The notes under the pieces were generated by a model, which was not told where the DNA came from, made no database searches, and saw only the letters and a list, made by a program, of their open reading frames with translations. The position numbers were made by a program, and so were the translations under genes. Shown here in pieces: positions 1 through 7,248 of a DNA stretch of 14,513 nt. Positions within the stretch are counted from its first letter, which is position 1, and the number at the start of each line of letters is the position of its first letter. Source of the stretch: an uncultured Verrucomicrobiota bacterium (GTDB taxonomy: Bacteria; Verrucomicrobiota; Verrucomicrobiia; Limisphaerales; UBA9464); NCBI GenBank assembly GCA_903925515.1, contig CAIYFP010000494.1, positions 1 to 14,513 of the forward strand, written 5' to 3'.

Positions 1-1
1 C

Positions 2-643
2 AATTACACCCAGCAGGGCATGATGGACTGGTTCGGCACGCCCGAGATGCAGGCGTTGCAACGCATCGAGGACCCCTTCTTCTACAAGGAACGGCTCGTG
101 ATGCCGAAACTCATCATGAACGCGTGCGGGGACCAGTTCTTCCTCCCGGACTCGTCCCGGTTCTACTTCGACCAGTTGCCGGGGGCAAAGCATCTGCGGT
201 ACGTGCCGAACGCGGACCATTCGCTGCGCGGGAGCGACGCGTACGAAACGCTGGGGGCTTGGCATTGGGCGACCTTGAATCGCAAGCCGTTGCCGGAGCT
301 GAACTGGCGCCGGGCGACGGATGGGTCGGTGCGGGTGACGACGTCGCAGAAGCCCCGGCAGGTGCGGCTCTGGCAGGCCCACAACCCGCGCACGCGAGAC
401 TTCCGCATGGAGGTCATCGGGCCGGCGTGGTGGCCCACGGTGCTGGACGCGAGGGAGGACGGCTCGTTTGAAGCGCCCGCGCCCGCGCCCCGGGACGGTT
501 GGTCCGCGTACATGGTGGAGGTGACGCAGGACATCGGGGCGCCGGTGCCGATCAAGGTGACGACGCCGGTGTGGGTGACGCCGGACACGCTGCCCCACCC
601 GCCGAGGAAGGTGACCACCCCGAAGGGCTTCCTGAGCCGGTGA
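2..643 (+). CDS. PhoPQ-activated pathogenicity-related (PqaA-type) protein, 3' part only
   Basis: The reading frame is open from base 2, so the gene begins upstream of the window; only about 213 residues of its C-terminal half are present. The visible stretch has the hallmarks of the PqaA family (PF10142): an 'IEDPFFY' segment, 'MPKLIMNACGDQFFLPDS' carrying the conserved GDQFF, 'YFDQLPG' and 'YVPNADHSL'. The family is an alpha/beta-hydrolase-like group. The Asp of GDQFF and the His of NADHSL sit where the acid and histidine of a hydrolase triad would be expected; the nucleophile would lie upstream of the window. A beta-rich C-terminal region (about residues 100-200) follows, also usual for the family. 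In Salmonella, PqaA is PhoPQ-regulated and linked to antimicrobial peptide resistance, but in environmental bacteria these are mostly exported proteins of unknown substrate, so no virulence role should be inferred. The stop is TGA at 641-643; the next gene starts about 145 bases on. Confidence 0.88.
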   Translation, partial: NYTQQGMMDWFGTPEMQALQRIEDPFFYKERLVMPKLIMNACGDQFFLPDSSRFYFDQLPGAKHLRYVPNADHSLRGSDAYETLGAWHWATLNRKPLPELNWRRATDGSVRVTTSQKPRQVRLWQAHNPRTRDFRMEVIGPAWWPTVLDAREDGSFEAPAPAPRDGWSAYMVEVTQDIGAPVPIKVTTPVWVTPDTLPHPPRKVTTPKGFLSR

Positions 644-788
644 CGGGCAAGACCGGCCCGGCGAAGCCGGGCTGGAAGGGCGGGAATGAAACCCACGCGA
701 TGTGCGGCATGGGCCGGCGTCGGCAAGCAACCTGCTTCAAGACGGCAAGATCATGAGGGGCGGAGGTCATCCTAGGCTGGACGAGGTG

Positions 789-2646
789 ATGGAACGCGGC
801 ATCGGCGTGCTGGTGGGCATGGCGTTGATGGTGTCCGTCGTGTTCTTCGGGGGCGTGCGCACGACCGAGCTGGCGTGGGTCACGGCGTTGATGGGCGGGG
901 CGGCGTTGCTGTGGGTCGTGCGCCTGTGGACGGACCGGTCGCACCGGCTGCTGCGGCATCCGGTGCTGGTCTTCGTCCTCGGATTCATGGCTTACGCGGG
1001 ATGGCGCGCGACGAGCGTCGCCGTGCCGTACGTGGCGTGGGGGGAGGTGTGGCTGCTTGGGCTCTACGGGTTGGCCATGGTGCTGGCCATGCAGAACCTG
1101 CACGGGCAAGACATGCTGCAATGGACGGCGTGGGCGGCGTCGTTGACGGGGGGCGTTGCTGGGGATCTACGCGCTGGGACAGTTCCTTGGGGAGAGCGAC
1201 TCGGTGCTGTGGCTGTCGAGGCCGGCGCAGTACGTGAAGCGGGCGGGGGCAACGTTCGTGAACCCGAACCACCTTGCGGCGTTGTTGGTCTTGCTGATGC
1301 CGTTGTCGCTGGGGCAGGCGTTTCTTGCGCGGAGCAAGCCGGCCGTGCGCGTGGTGCATGGCTATGCCGCGTTGATGATGCTGGGTGGCCTTGCGGTGAG
1401 CATGTCACGCGGGGGTTGGCTCGCGGGGGGACTCGTCATCGCGGCGTTCCTCGGCTGGGTCGCCGGGAGGAGACGGCAACTTCGGCTTCCGGCCGCGATC
1501 CTGGTCGGGGCGTTGGGGATCGCGTCGGCGGTCTTCATGGTGTTCAACGCGAAGGCAAAGCTGCGGGTCGAGGGGATCGGCACGGAGGGCGTGCCGGACA
1601 GCGGCAACCGGCTTCCGTTGTGGCGTCCGGCGCTGGCGATGTGGCGCGACCACCCATGGACGGGGGTGGGACCCGGCCATTACGACGTGCGTTACCCGCA
1701 ATACCGGGACGTCGCGATGCAGCTCAGCCCCGGCCATGCCCACAACGAGTACCTCAACACGCTCGCGGACTACGGGCTGGCGGGCTTCGGGCTGGCGATG
1801 GCGTCGGTGCTGGCCATGGGAGCGAGCGTGTGGTTCTCCCGCAAGTATGTGGAACGCGGCACGGGGGACCTTGGGGACAAGGGCAGCAACCGGGCGGCGT
1901 TCTTCATGGGGGCTACGCTCGGCCTGGCGGGGTTGGCGGTGCATTCGGCGGGCGAGTTTGCCCTGCACGTTCCGGCGCTGGGGTTGGTGGCCATGGTCAT
2001 GGCGGGGCAACTGGCGTCCATGGCACGGTTCGCAAGCGACCGCTGGTGGTTCACGCCCGGGATTGTCACGCGGCTCGCCATCACGGTCGGACTCCTGCTC
2101 GGCATGGCATGGCTGCTTCCCACGGCATGGAATCGGCTTCGCGAGGCACGCGTGCTCGCGTCGGCCCGCCAGTTCGACCATGTGACGGAGGAACTCATCA
2201 ACCTGCTGCGGGTTGCCGCGCGGCTTTCCCCGGGCAATCCGAGGACGGCGTTTGAAATCGGCGACAACCTGCGCCGCGCCAGCCGGTTCTCCGGGGCCGA
2301 ATGGTCCGGCAAGGCAGACGAGGCCCTCGAATGGCTCGGCAAGGCGGCCCGGCTCAACCCGCACGATCCCGGCCCGCACATGTCTTTGGCGGAGGCATGG
2401 CTGTGGCGGGGGGACCTTGACAAGGCCATGGCATCCTCCGCCATGGCCACCCAACTCGGGCCGGGATTCATTGCGGCGGCCGAGTTGCACGGGACGATCC
2501 TGTTCCGGCGGGGCGACTACGCAGGCGCCCGCGTCCAGTTCCAACGGTCCGTCGAGTGGCACCCATGGGCGGCCCACTACGCACGGGCGTACATCGCGGC
2601 CTGCGACAAGGCGCTCGCGCAGGCGGCCAAGCCGGGCGCGCCCTAG
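789..2646 (+). CDS. O-antigen ligase/Wzy-type polymerase with C-terminal TPR repeats, frameshifted
   Basis: Integral inner-membrane protein of the O-antigen ligase/polymerase superfamily (PF04932), expected to join or polymerise lipid-linked glycans on the periplasmic side. The N-terminal part (789 to about 1150) encodes several membrane helices. The rest continues one frame over (from about 1156) with further helices, then the large periplasmic loop with the family signature 'RPALAMWRDHPWTGVGPG' followed by 'HAHNEYLNTLADYGLAG', more helices, and a soluble C-terminal region of about 170 residues with TPR-like helical pairs ('ALEWLGKAARLNPHDPGPHM'). The two parts join if one G is removed from the six-G run at 1148-1153, giving '...SLTGALLGIYALGQFLG...' and a 618-residue protein, normal for TPR-bearing members. 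As given, the gene is either disrupted or carries a sequence error. ATG 789 is chosen because it directly precedes the hydrophobic stretch; ATG 753 is in frame and possible. The gene ends at the edge of a dispersed repeat. Confidence 0.85.
1148..1153 (+). other. G6 homopolymer at the frameshift point of the ligase/polymerase gene
   Basis: Six consecutive G lie exactly where the coding frame of the O-antigen ligase gene switches. Upstream, membrane-protein sequence reads in one frame up to 'AASLTG'; downstream it resumes with 'LLGIYALGQFLG' in the next frame. A run of five G would restore one continuous frame (T-G-A-L-L-G-I-Y). The excess base may be a base-calling or assembly error, a true mutation or phase-variable tract, or a site of polymerase slippage. 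The sequence alone cannot separate these. Confidence 0.8.
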
Positions 2647-2806
2647 TGTCGTGTCCCACAAAGGGCTGGTGTTTCGCCGCGAGGGATTTTCGTGTCCCAC
2701 GAGGCGCGAGTGACGAGCAGGCCCGCAGAGGTCTGTGAGGAGCGAGCCACGACGTGGGACGCGAAATGAGCCGCGGCCCTTCGGGTGGCCCCATGAAGGC
2801 CCCGCG
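2646..2806. repeat. Dispersed palindromic repeat, copy A
   Basis: This stretch is shared with bases 14355-14480 at the other end of the window. Bases 2646-2703 match 14355-14413 with only three differences seen, and 2737-2790 match 14411-14464 with a few more. Copy A carries 36 extra bases (2701-2736) absent from copy B. The core is an inverted repeat: 2688-2701 pairs with 2753-2766 over 14 bp with a single G-T wobble, enclosing a 51-base loop that contains the extra segment. The repeat begins at the stop codon of the ligase/polymerase gene and ends some 50 bases before deoC, so it supplies most of the 3' and 5' flanks of those genes. No ORF inside it looks real. It could be a REP/MITE-like or structured-RNA element; its family is not recognised. 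Confidence 0.8.
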
Positions 2807-2854
2807 GATTCGCACTTGTCGCAGGGCCTTCGTCCGCATTCCCCTTGCCCTGCC

Positions 2855-3652
2855 ATGAATCCGTCGCTCCACGACCTCGCGAAGATGATCGACCATTCGC
2901 TCCTCCACCCGACGCTGACGGACGCGGAGCTGGATGCGGGGTGTCGTCTCGCCGTCCTGCATGGGGTCGCCTCCGTCTGCATCAAGCCCTACGCCGTCCG
3001 GCGAGCAGCCGAAATCCTGCACGGCTCGGGCGTCCATGTCGGTGCCGTCGTCGGGTTCCCCCACGGCGGTTCCACCACGGAGGCCAAGCGGCACGAGACC
3101 GAGCTGGCGTGCCGGGACGGCGCCACGGAGATCGACATGGTCCTGAACGTCGGCAAGGCGCTGTCCGGGGACTGGCCCTACGTCGAGGCGGACATCCGGG
3201 CGGTCTGCGACGAGGCCCATGCGCGCGGGGCACGGGTGAAGGTCATCCTTGAGAACGACTTCCTCGCGAACGGCGGCGCAGGGCTGTCCTCCGACGACCT
3301 GAAGCGCCGGCTTTGCGAGATTTGCGAGGGCGCGGGCGCCGACTGGGTGAAGACCTCGACCGGGTACGGCTTCGTGAAGCAGGCCGACGGCTCCTACAAC
3401 TATCGCGGGGCGACCGAGCACGACCTTGCCCTGATGCGCGCCAGCGTCTCGCCAAGGGTCCAGGTGAAGGCGGCGGGAGGCGTGCGCGACCTCGACGGCC
3501 TGCTGCGGGTGCGGGAGCTTGGGGCCACGCGCTGTGGCGCGACGGCGACGGAGGCGATGCTGGCGGAATACCGGCGACGGGCCGCGTCCAACTCGGTGCC
3601 GCAACAGGGTTGTGGCGGCGAGCAGGCCATGTTGGGGCAAGGCGGCTACTAG
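2855..3652 (+). CDS. deoC: Deoxyribose-phosphate aldolase (DeoC)
   Basis: Class I aldolase that reversibly splits 2-deoxyribose 5-phosphate into glyceraldehyde 3-phosphate and acetaldehyde, in cytoplasmic deoxynucleoside catabolism. The 265-residue product is a single TIM barrel. It shows 'DHSLLHPT' near the N-terminus (residues 13-20), 'VVGFPHGGS' (65-73), Asp94 in 'EIDMVLNVG', the Schiff-base lysine Lys166 in 'DWVKTSTGYG', and the second active-site lysine Lys205 in 'VKAAGGVR'. The protein ends in Tyr after a Gly-rich tail, like the C-terminal Tyr259 of the E. coli enzyme, which helps catalysis. ATG 2855 is chosen because homology begins there. The frame stays open back to 2735, but that extension would be translated from the dispersed repeat and is almost certainly not coding. 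No other deo gene is nearby; a repeat-rich gap separates it from the next gene. Confidence 0.95.
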   Translation: MNPSLHDLAKMIDHSLLHPTLTDAELDAGCRLAVLHGVASVCIKPYAVRRAAEILHGSGVHVGAVVGFPHGGSTTEAKRHETELACRDGATEIDMVLNVGKALSGDWPYVEADIRAVCDEAHARGARVKVILENDFLANGGAGLSSDDLKRRLCEICEGAGADWVKTSTGYGFVKQADGSYNYRGATEHDLALMRASVSPRVQVKAAGGVRDLDGLLRVRELGATRCGATATEAMLAEYRRRAASNSVPQQGCGGEQAMLGQGGY

Positions 3653-3676
3653 TGTCCCAAATCCTCGCGCAAGGAG

Positions 3677-3689
3677 GCGGGAAGCCCGC
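3677..3689. repeat. Small GC hairpin in an intergenic repeat-like stretch
   Basis: GCGGG at 3677-3681 and CCCGC at 3685-3689 form a perfect 5-bp stem around the loop AAG. The surrounding bases 3656-3730 are rich in short GC words, including GGCA...TGCC near 3713-3725, and resemble the short noncoding repeats that litter Verrucomicrobia genomes. That resemblance is recollection; only one copy is present here. Confidence 0.4.
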
Positions 3690-3784
3690 GATCCCCAAGC
3701 GGGCGAGTTGCGGCAGGCTGCGTGCCAACACGCCGGTGTAGCGGATGGGATGAACGCCGTCTTCGGCACCCACGCGCCTGCCTT

Positions 3785-3816
3785 CTTCGTGTCTTCGTGT
3801 CTTCGTGTCTCCGTGT
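3785..3816. repeat. 8-bp tandem repeat, CTTCGTGT x3 plus one variant unit
   Basis: Three perfect head-to-tail copies of CTTCGTGT occupy 3785-3808 and a fourth with one change (CTCCGTGT) occupies 3809-3816. On the minus strand this reads as ACACGAAG units, which translate to the 'TRRHEDTKK'-like peptide often seen in spurious ORFs from environmental bacterial genomes. It lies between deoC and the phosphoesterase gene and is noncoding. Confidence 0.85.
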
Positions 3817-3871
3817 GAGGGATTCCCGGCTTCCTCACCCGCAGGATCGCCGAACGAGACGCCGTTTTTTT
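3815..3871 (+). terminator. Possible terminator region after deoC
   Basis: GTGAGG (3815-3820) and CCTCAC (3833-3838) form a 6-bp stem with a 12-base loop, and a run of seven T lies at 3865-3871. The T-run is 26 bases past the stem, too far for a classical intrinsic terminator, so this is a weak call. It is the only long T-run between the two genes. Confidence 0.25.
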
Positions 3872-4000
3872 GATCACACGAACGCCGGGCTCGGTGGTGC
3901 CGACGCATGGAGGAGTCCGCGTTCCTTGCCCGCAGTCATGCCTGCCGATCGCGCGACTCCATGCTTGAAAGCGACCCGGTGGTGGCGCGCATTTCAGGGG

Positions 4001-4780
4001 ATGAAGCTGTTGTTCATCGGCGACGTGGTGGGGGAACCGGGGCGGCGTGCCGTGCGGCAGGTGCTGCCGGGGCTCGTCGAGCGCGAGGGCATCGGGTTCG
4101 TCGTGGCCAACGGCGAGAACTCGGCGGGCGGCAACGGCATCACGGCAGGGACGGCGCGCGAGCTGTTCGATGCCGGGGTGGACGTGATCACGACCGGCGA
4201 CCATGTGTGGGACCAGAGGGAGACCGCCACCTTGCTGGCGTCGTCGTCCCGCGTGCTCCGCCCGTTGAATTACCCGGCGGATGTCCCGGGCAGGGGCTGG
4301 ACGGTGGTGGAGAAGGAGGGCTGCCCGGCCGTGGGCGTCCTGAACCTGCAAGGCCGGACTTTCATGCCGTCGTTGGAAAACCCTTTCCTTGCGGGCCGCG
4401 AGGCGCTTGCCCGGATGCGGGAGCAGGCGCGGGTGATCATGGTGGACTTCCATGCGGAAGCCACGTCCGAGAAGGTCGCCTTCGGTCGCTGGGCGGACGG
4501 GCTGGCAAGCCTGGTCGTGGGCACGCACACGCACGTGCAGACGGCGGACGAATGGGTGTTGCCGGGAGGCACCGGGTACCTGACGGACGCCGGCTTCACG
4601 GGGCCGCATGACTCGGTGCTCGGGCGCGACGCGGACGCCGTGCTGAGGCGGTTTTTGACGCAGATGCCGCAGCGCTTCGAGATCGCGACGGGCCGGGTGC
4701 TGTTGCAGGGGGTGATCGCGGAGGTGGACGAGGCGACGGGCCGTGCCCTTGCTGTCCGGCGGGTCTCCGAGCCGGCGTAG
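4001..4780 (+). CDS. YmdB/TIGR00282-family metallophosphoesterase
   Basis: Cytoplasmic binuclear-metal phosphoesterase of 259 residues, the usual family length. Characterised relatives, Bacillus subtilis YmdB and Deinococcus DR1281, act on 2',3'-cyclic nucleotides or cAMP; the substrate here is unknown. Visible motifs in order: 'FIGDVVGEPGR' with metal ligand Asp8; 'ANGENSAGGNGI' with Glu39 and Asn40; 'TTGDHVWD' with the predicted catalytic His68; 'MVDFHAEATSEK' with His151; 'VGTHTHVQTAD' with His176 and His178; and 'TDAGFTGPHDSVLG'. Position 67 is Asp where B. subtilis has Asn in 'GNHTWD'; the residue can still bind metal. ATG 4001 is chosen because the first strand and GDxxG motif begin there; the preceding AGGGG is too close to be an ideal ribosome site. 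The gene converges on the minus-strand secreted-protein gene with about 31 bases between stops. Confidence 0.93.
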   Translation: MKLLFIGDVVGEPGRRAVRQVLPGLVEREGIGFVVANGENSAGGNGITAGTARELFDAGVDVITTGDHVWDQRETATLLASSSRVLRPLNYPADVPGRGWTVVEKEGCPAVGVLNLQGRTFMPSLENPFLAGREALARMREQARVIMVDFHAEATSEKVAFGRWADGLASLVVGTHTHVQTADEWVLPGGTGYLTDAGFTGPHDSVLGRDADAVLRRFLTQMPQRFEIATGRVLLQGVIAEVDEATGRALAVRRVSEPA

Positions 4781-4784
4781 GCCG

Positions 4785-4827
4785 ACGCATTCCATGCCGG
4801 ACCGCCGTGGCCTACGGAATGATGCGT
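4785..4827. terminator. Possible bidirectional terminator between convergent genes
   Basis: ACGCATTCC (4785-4793) faces GGAATGATGCGT (4816-4827), forming a 9-bp stem interrupted by a 3-base bulge with a 22-base loop. It sits across the junction of two convergent genes and overlaps the last codons of the minus-strand one. There is no T-run on either side, so intrinsic termination is uncertain. Confidence 0.25.
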
Positions 4828-5972
4828 GCACGAATCAAGGCAAGGTCACCCATGGCGGGGCCAAGGTCCGCCTCGCCGTTGCCGACGACCCCAAGGGTGA
4901 CGTCGGCCGCCGTCGTCCATGACATCGGGGCAAGGCTGGCCGAGCGCTCGACAAGGCATCGCGCCCCGGGCGGGCCCGCGAGCGCGGCGCGCAGGCGCCC
5001 GTTCACGAGCGCAAGGCTGATTCCCGGGCGCGAGGGGCCCGCCGCCGGAACGTCGGACAAGTCCGGGATTCCATTGCCGTTGGCGTCGTTGGGGTCGCGG
5101 ATGACGAGGTCAAAGAAGTCGTACTCGTCCATGAAGGGCGTGGCGGGGTCGCCGTCGGAAAGGACAACGAGCCCTGCGTAGAGCCCCTTGGCGAGGTAGT
5201 TGACCGTCGTCTCGATGCCTTCAAGGCCGAACGTGTCGAGCGGCTCGTAGTCGAGGGAGCCGGGGCCCATCCAGCTCGTGGGAAGGCGGGCGAGCGTGGC
5301 GACGTCGAGCCTTTCCATGGGCATGGGGCCCTTGAACGACTCGCCCGAGGCGACGCCCGCGCGCGGCAGGTCGATGCTCGCCGTGATGTGGGTCCCGGCG
5401 ACGTCGTAGGTCAGCGTCCCCGTGTACTGGTAGATCTCGAAGGGGTGGTTGAACGTGAGGTTCTGGATCGAGAAGTCCGGGAGGCTGACCCTGAGCTGGA
5501 CGGTTCCCGACGCGCTCCCGGCCGCGCGGTTCCATGTCGCCGTGACAGTCCCCCGGCTTACGTCCATGCCGTCGTCCACCTCGATCGTGCCGGTGGTCGA
5601 AAGGCCGGGCACGGCAAGGTTCACCTGGAGAAAGTCCGTGACCCCGTCCACGTCGAGGTCGCCCGCCATCGGCGTCTTCAGTTGCAGGTCGCCGATGATC
5701 GCCCCCAAGGCCTCCGAGCCCGGGTAGTCGAGGATGGCGAAGGAGCCGACCTCGTCCGTGCCCCCGGACCGGTAGAGCTCGTCGTTGACGGAGTCATCGT
5801 CGGCGGTGCTGAACGCAAGGCGGTAGGCGAAGCCGAGCTGGGAGACCTGCGCAGGACGGACGCGAAGCGAGAGGCAGGACAGGGTCATGGCGGCCTTGCG
5901 TGCCCCGGCGCAGGCCTCGCCCGGAAGAAGGATCGCCATGGCAAGGACCGCGATGAGGAGGATTCGTCGCAT
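4812..5972 (-). CDS. Exported Asp-rich protein of unknown function
   Basis: No enzyme family is recognised. The 386-residue product starts with a clear signal peptide: 'MRR', a hydrophobic core (ILLIAVLAMAILLPG), and likely cleavage around Ala20-Gly23 ('EACAG'); a lipoprotein reading using Cys21 is possible but the lipobox is poor. The mature part is beta-rich, with two Asp/Asn-rich loops resembling EF-hand or dockerin calcium sites: 'GDLDVDGVTDF' (104-114) and 'DPNDANGNGIPD' (293-304). The last 65 residues ('PPGARCLVERSASLAPMSW...RARI') resemble the short C-terminal module, often ending in an 'FYRA'-like strand, seen in many Verrucomicrobia exoproteins and thought to aid export or anchoring; that is recollection. 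ATG at 5972 is chosen for the signal peptide; the frame is open a further 126 bases upstream. The gene is transcribed alone, divergent from the M42 gene. Confidence 0.8.
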   Translation of the reverse strand: MRRILLIAVLAMAILLPGEACAGARKAAMTLSCLSLRVRPAQVSQLGFAYRLAFSTADDDSVNDELYRSGGTDEVGSFAILDYPGSEALGAIIGDLQLKTPMAGDLDVDGVTDFLQVNLAVPGLSTTGTIEVDDGMDVSRGTVTATWNRAAGSASGTVQLRVSLPDFSIQNLTFNHPFEIYQYTGTLTYDVAGTHITASIDLPRAGVASGESFKGPMPMERLDVATLARLPTSWMGPGSLDYEPLDTFGLEGIETTVNYLAKGLYAGLVVLSDGDPATPFMDEYDFFDLVIRDPNDANGNGIPDLSDVPAAGPSRPGISLALVNGRLRAALAGPPGARCLVERSASLAPMSWTTAADVTLGVVGNGEADLGPAMGDLALIRARIIP

Positions 5973-6088
5973 GGCCGCATCAAAGCCCCGCAAAGGACGG
6001 CGAGCAAGGACGAGGACGGGCCGGCGGGCCTCCGGCGCTTCTTGGCACGCCCCGCGACCGGGTTCCGTTGGTGAACTTCGGCGTTCCC

Positions 6089-7177
6089 ATGGATACACTG
6101 GCCCGGATGCGTGCCGAATCGCTTGAGTTTCTTCGAGACCTCGTCAACACACCCAGCCCCGTCGGGCACGAGACCCGCGGGGTCCGGAAGTGGCTGGACC
6201 GCGTGAAGCAGCACGCGGTGCAGACGCAGTCCGACGCCTACGGCAACTGCGTGGCCATCCTGAACCCGGGCGCCGGCCCGCGGCTCATGCTGGCCGCCCA
6301 TGCCGACGAGATCGCGATGTCTGTCTCGTACGTGACGGCCGAGGGCTACATCCACGTGAGGCGCACGGGCGGCGTGGACCCGGCCATCACCAAGGCCCAG
6401 CGGGTGGTCATCCACTCGCGGAACGGCCCGGTGAAGGGCGTCGTGGGCAACGTGGCCCCCCACCTCACGAAGGGCGACGGCGACCCCAAGCCGCCCAAGA
6501 TCCATGACCTGTTCATCGACGTCGGGACGTCGTCGCGCGACGAGACGATGCAACTGGTGCGGATCGGGGACCCGGTCACGCTGGCGGACGAGTTCGACTT
6601 GCTGCGGGGGGAGCTGGCGGTGGCGCGGGCGTTCGACAACCGGATCGGGACATGGGCGGTGGCGGAGACGTTGCGCCTTCTCCAGCCCGTGGCCGCGGAG
6701 CTTCAATGGGAGGTCTGCGCCGTTGCCAACGTCCAGGAGGAGGTTGGCCTGCTCGGGGCCCGGCAGGTCGCGTACTCGCTGCATCCCGACGCCGCCTTGG
6801 TGGTCGATGTGACGCACGCGACGGACTACCCCACCGTGGACCCACGCCAGCACGGCGACATCCGGCTTGGCAAGGGGCCCGCGCTGACCCACGGCGGCTG
6901 CAACCATCCCGAGGTCGTGGCACGGCTCGAGTCCGTCGCGGCATCCCGCAACATCCCGCTCCAGCACGAGGCCATGTCGGCCAGCTCGGGCACGGACACG
7001 GACGTGATCTTCTGGACGCGCGGGGGCATCCCGAGCGCGTTGATCAGCCTGCCCAACCGCTACATGCACTCGCCCGTCGAGGTGGTGCACCTTGGCGACC
7101 TCGAGAAGATCCCGGAGTTGATGGCCGCCTTCTGCCGGAGCCTGCGCAAGGACGAGGCGTTCAAGGTCCGCGTCTAA
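6089..7177 (+). CDS. M42-family metallo-aminopeptidase
   Basis: Cytoplasmic dimetal aminopeptidase of the M42 family (PF05343; FrvX/glutamyl aminopeptidase/TET group), which trims N-terminal residues from peptides as large tetrahedral assemblies. At 362 residues it is full length. All expected ligands are visible: His71 and Asp73 in 'AAHADEI', bridging Asp183 in 'FDNRIG', catalytic Glu217 and ligand Glu218 in 'QEEVG', Asp240 in 'VVDVTHATD', and His327 in 'YMHSPVE'. The PA-like insert domain lies at about residues 75-165. ATG 6089 gives the family N-terminus; in-frame TTG 6068 and ATG 6107 are alternatives, and no clear Shine-Dalgarno sequence decides. The stop TAA (7175-7177) overlaps an in-frame ATG (7177) of the next gene. 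The 116 bases to the divergent minus-strand gene must hold both promoters. Confidence 0.95.
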   Translation: MDTLARMRAESLEFLRDLVNTPSPVGHETRGVRKWLDRVKQHAVQTQSDAYGNCVAILNPGAGPRLMLAAHADEIAMSVSYVTAEGYIHVRRTGGVDPAITKAQRVVIHSRNGPVKGVVGNVAPHLTKGDGDPKPPKIHDLFIDVGTSSRDETMQLVRIGDPVTLADEFDLLRGELAVARAFDNRIGTWAVAETLRLLQPVAAELQWEVCAVANVQEEVGLLGARQVAYSLHPDAALVVDVTHATDYPTVDPRQHGDIRLGKGPALTHGGCNHPEVVARLESVAASRNIPLQHEAMSASSGTDTDVIFWTRGGIPSALISLPNRYMHSPVEVVHLGDLEKIPELMAAFCRSLRKDEAFKVRV

Positions 7178-7248
7178 TGCGCCCCGAACGGTCCGGGCTG
7201 GACGGCGGCGCGAGCCCCGCGTTGCCATGGGACGCCGCAGGCAACACC

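Larger units (their letters stand above)
3653..4000. other. Intergenic stretch between deoC and the phosphoesterase gene, repeat-rich
   Basis: This 348-base gap holds no credible gene. It contains a GC-rich stretch with a perfect small hairpin (3677-3689), an 8-bp tandem repeat (3785-3816), a short inverted repeat followed some distance on by seven T (3815-3871), and the leader of the downstream gene. Frames crossing it only produce low-complexity peptides. Base composition near the T-run is less GC-rich than in the genes. A promoter for the downstream gene probably lies between 3872 and 4000, but I cannot pick convincing -35 and -10 boxes. Confidence 0.6.

Noticed and set aside
702..2255. 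Reading the ligase gene in its first frame to the stop at 2255
   Set aside because: After about base 1155 this frame yields Gly/Arg-rich nonsense, while the next frame carries the family motifs to 2646.
3785..3816. The 8-bp tandem repeat as a CRISPR array
   Set aside because: The units are contiguous with no spacers and far too short.
4194..4208. Asp in place of Asn in the GNH-type motif of the phosphoesterase (GDHVWD) as a sign of inactivity
   Set aside because: Asp is a plausible metal ligand at this position, and all other metal and catalytic residues are present.
2468..4831. A 787-codon open frame on the minus strand over deoC and the phosphoesterase gene
   Set aside because: It lies antisense to two clearly recognised genes and across repeats. 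It is Arg/Pro/His-rich low-complexity sequence, typical of antisense frames in GC-rich DNA, and contains repeat-derived peptides.
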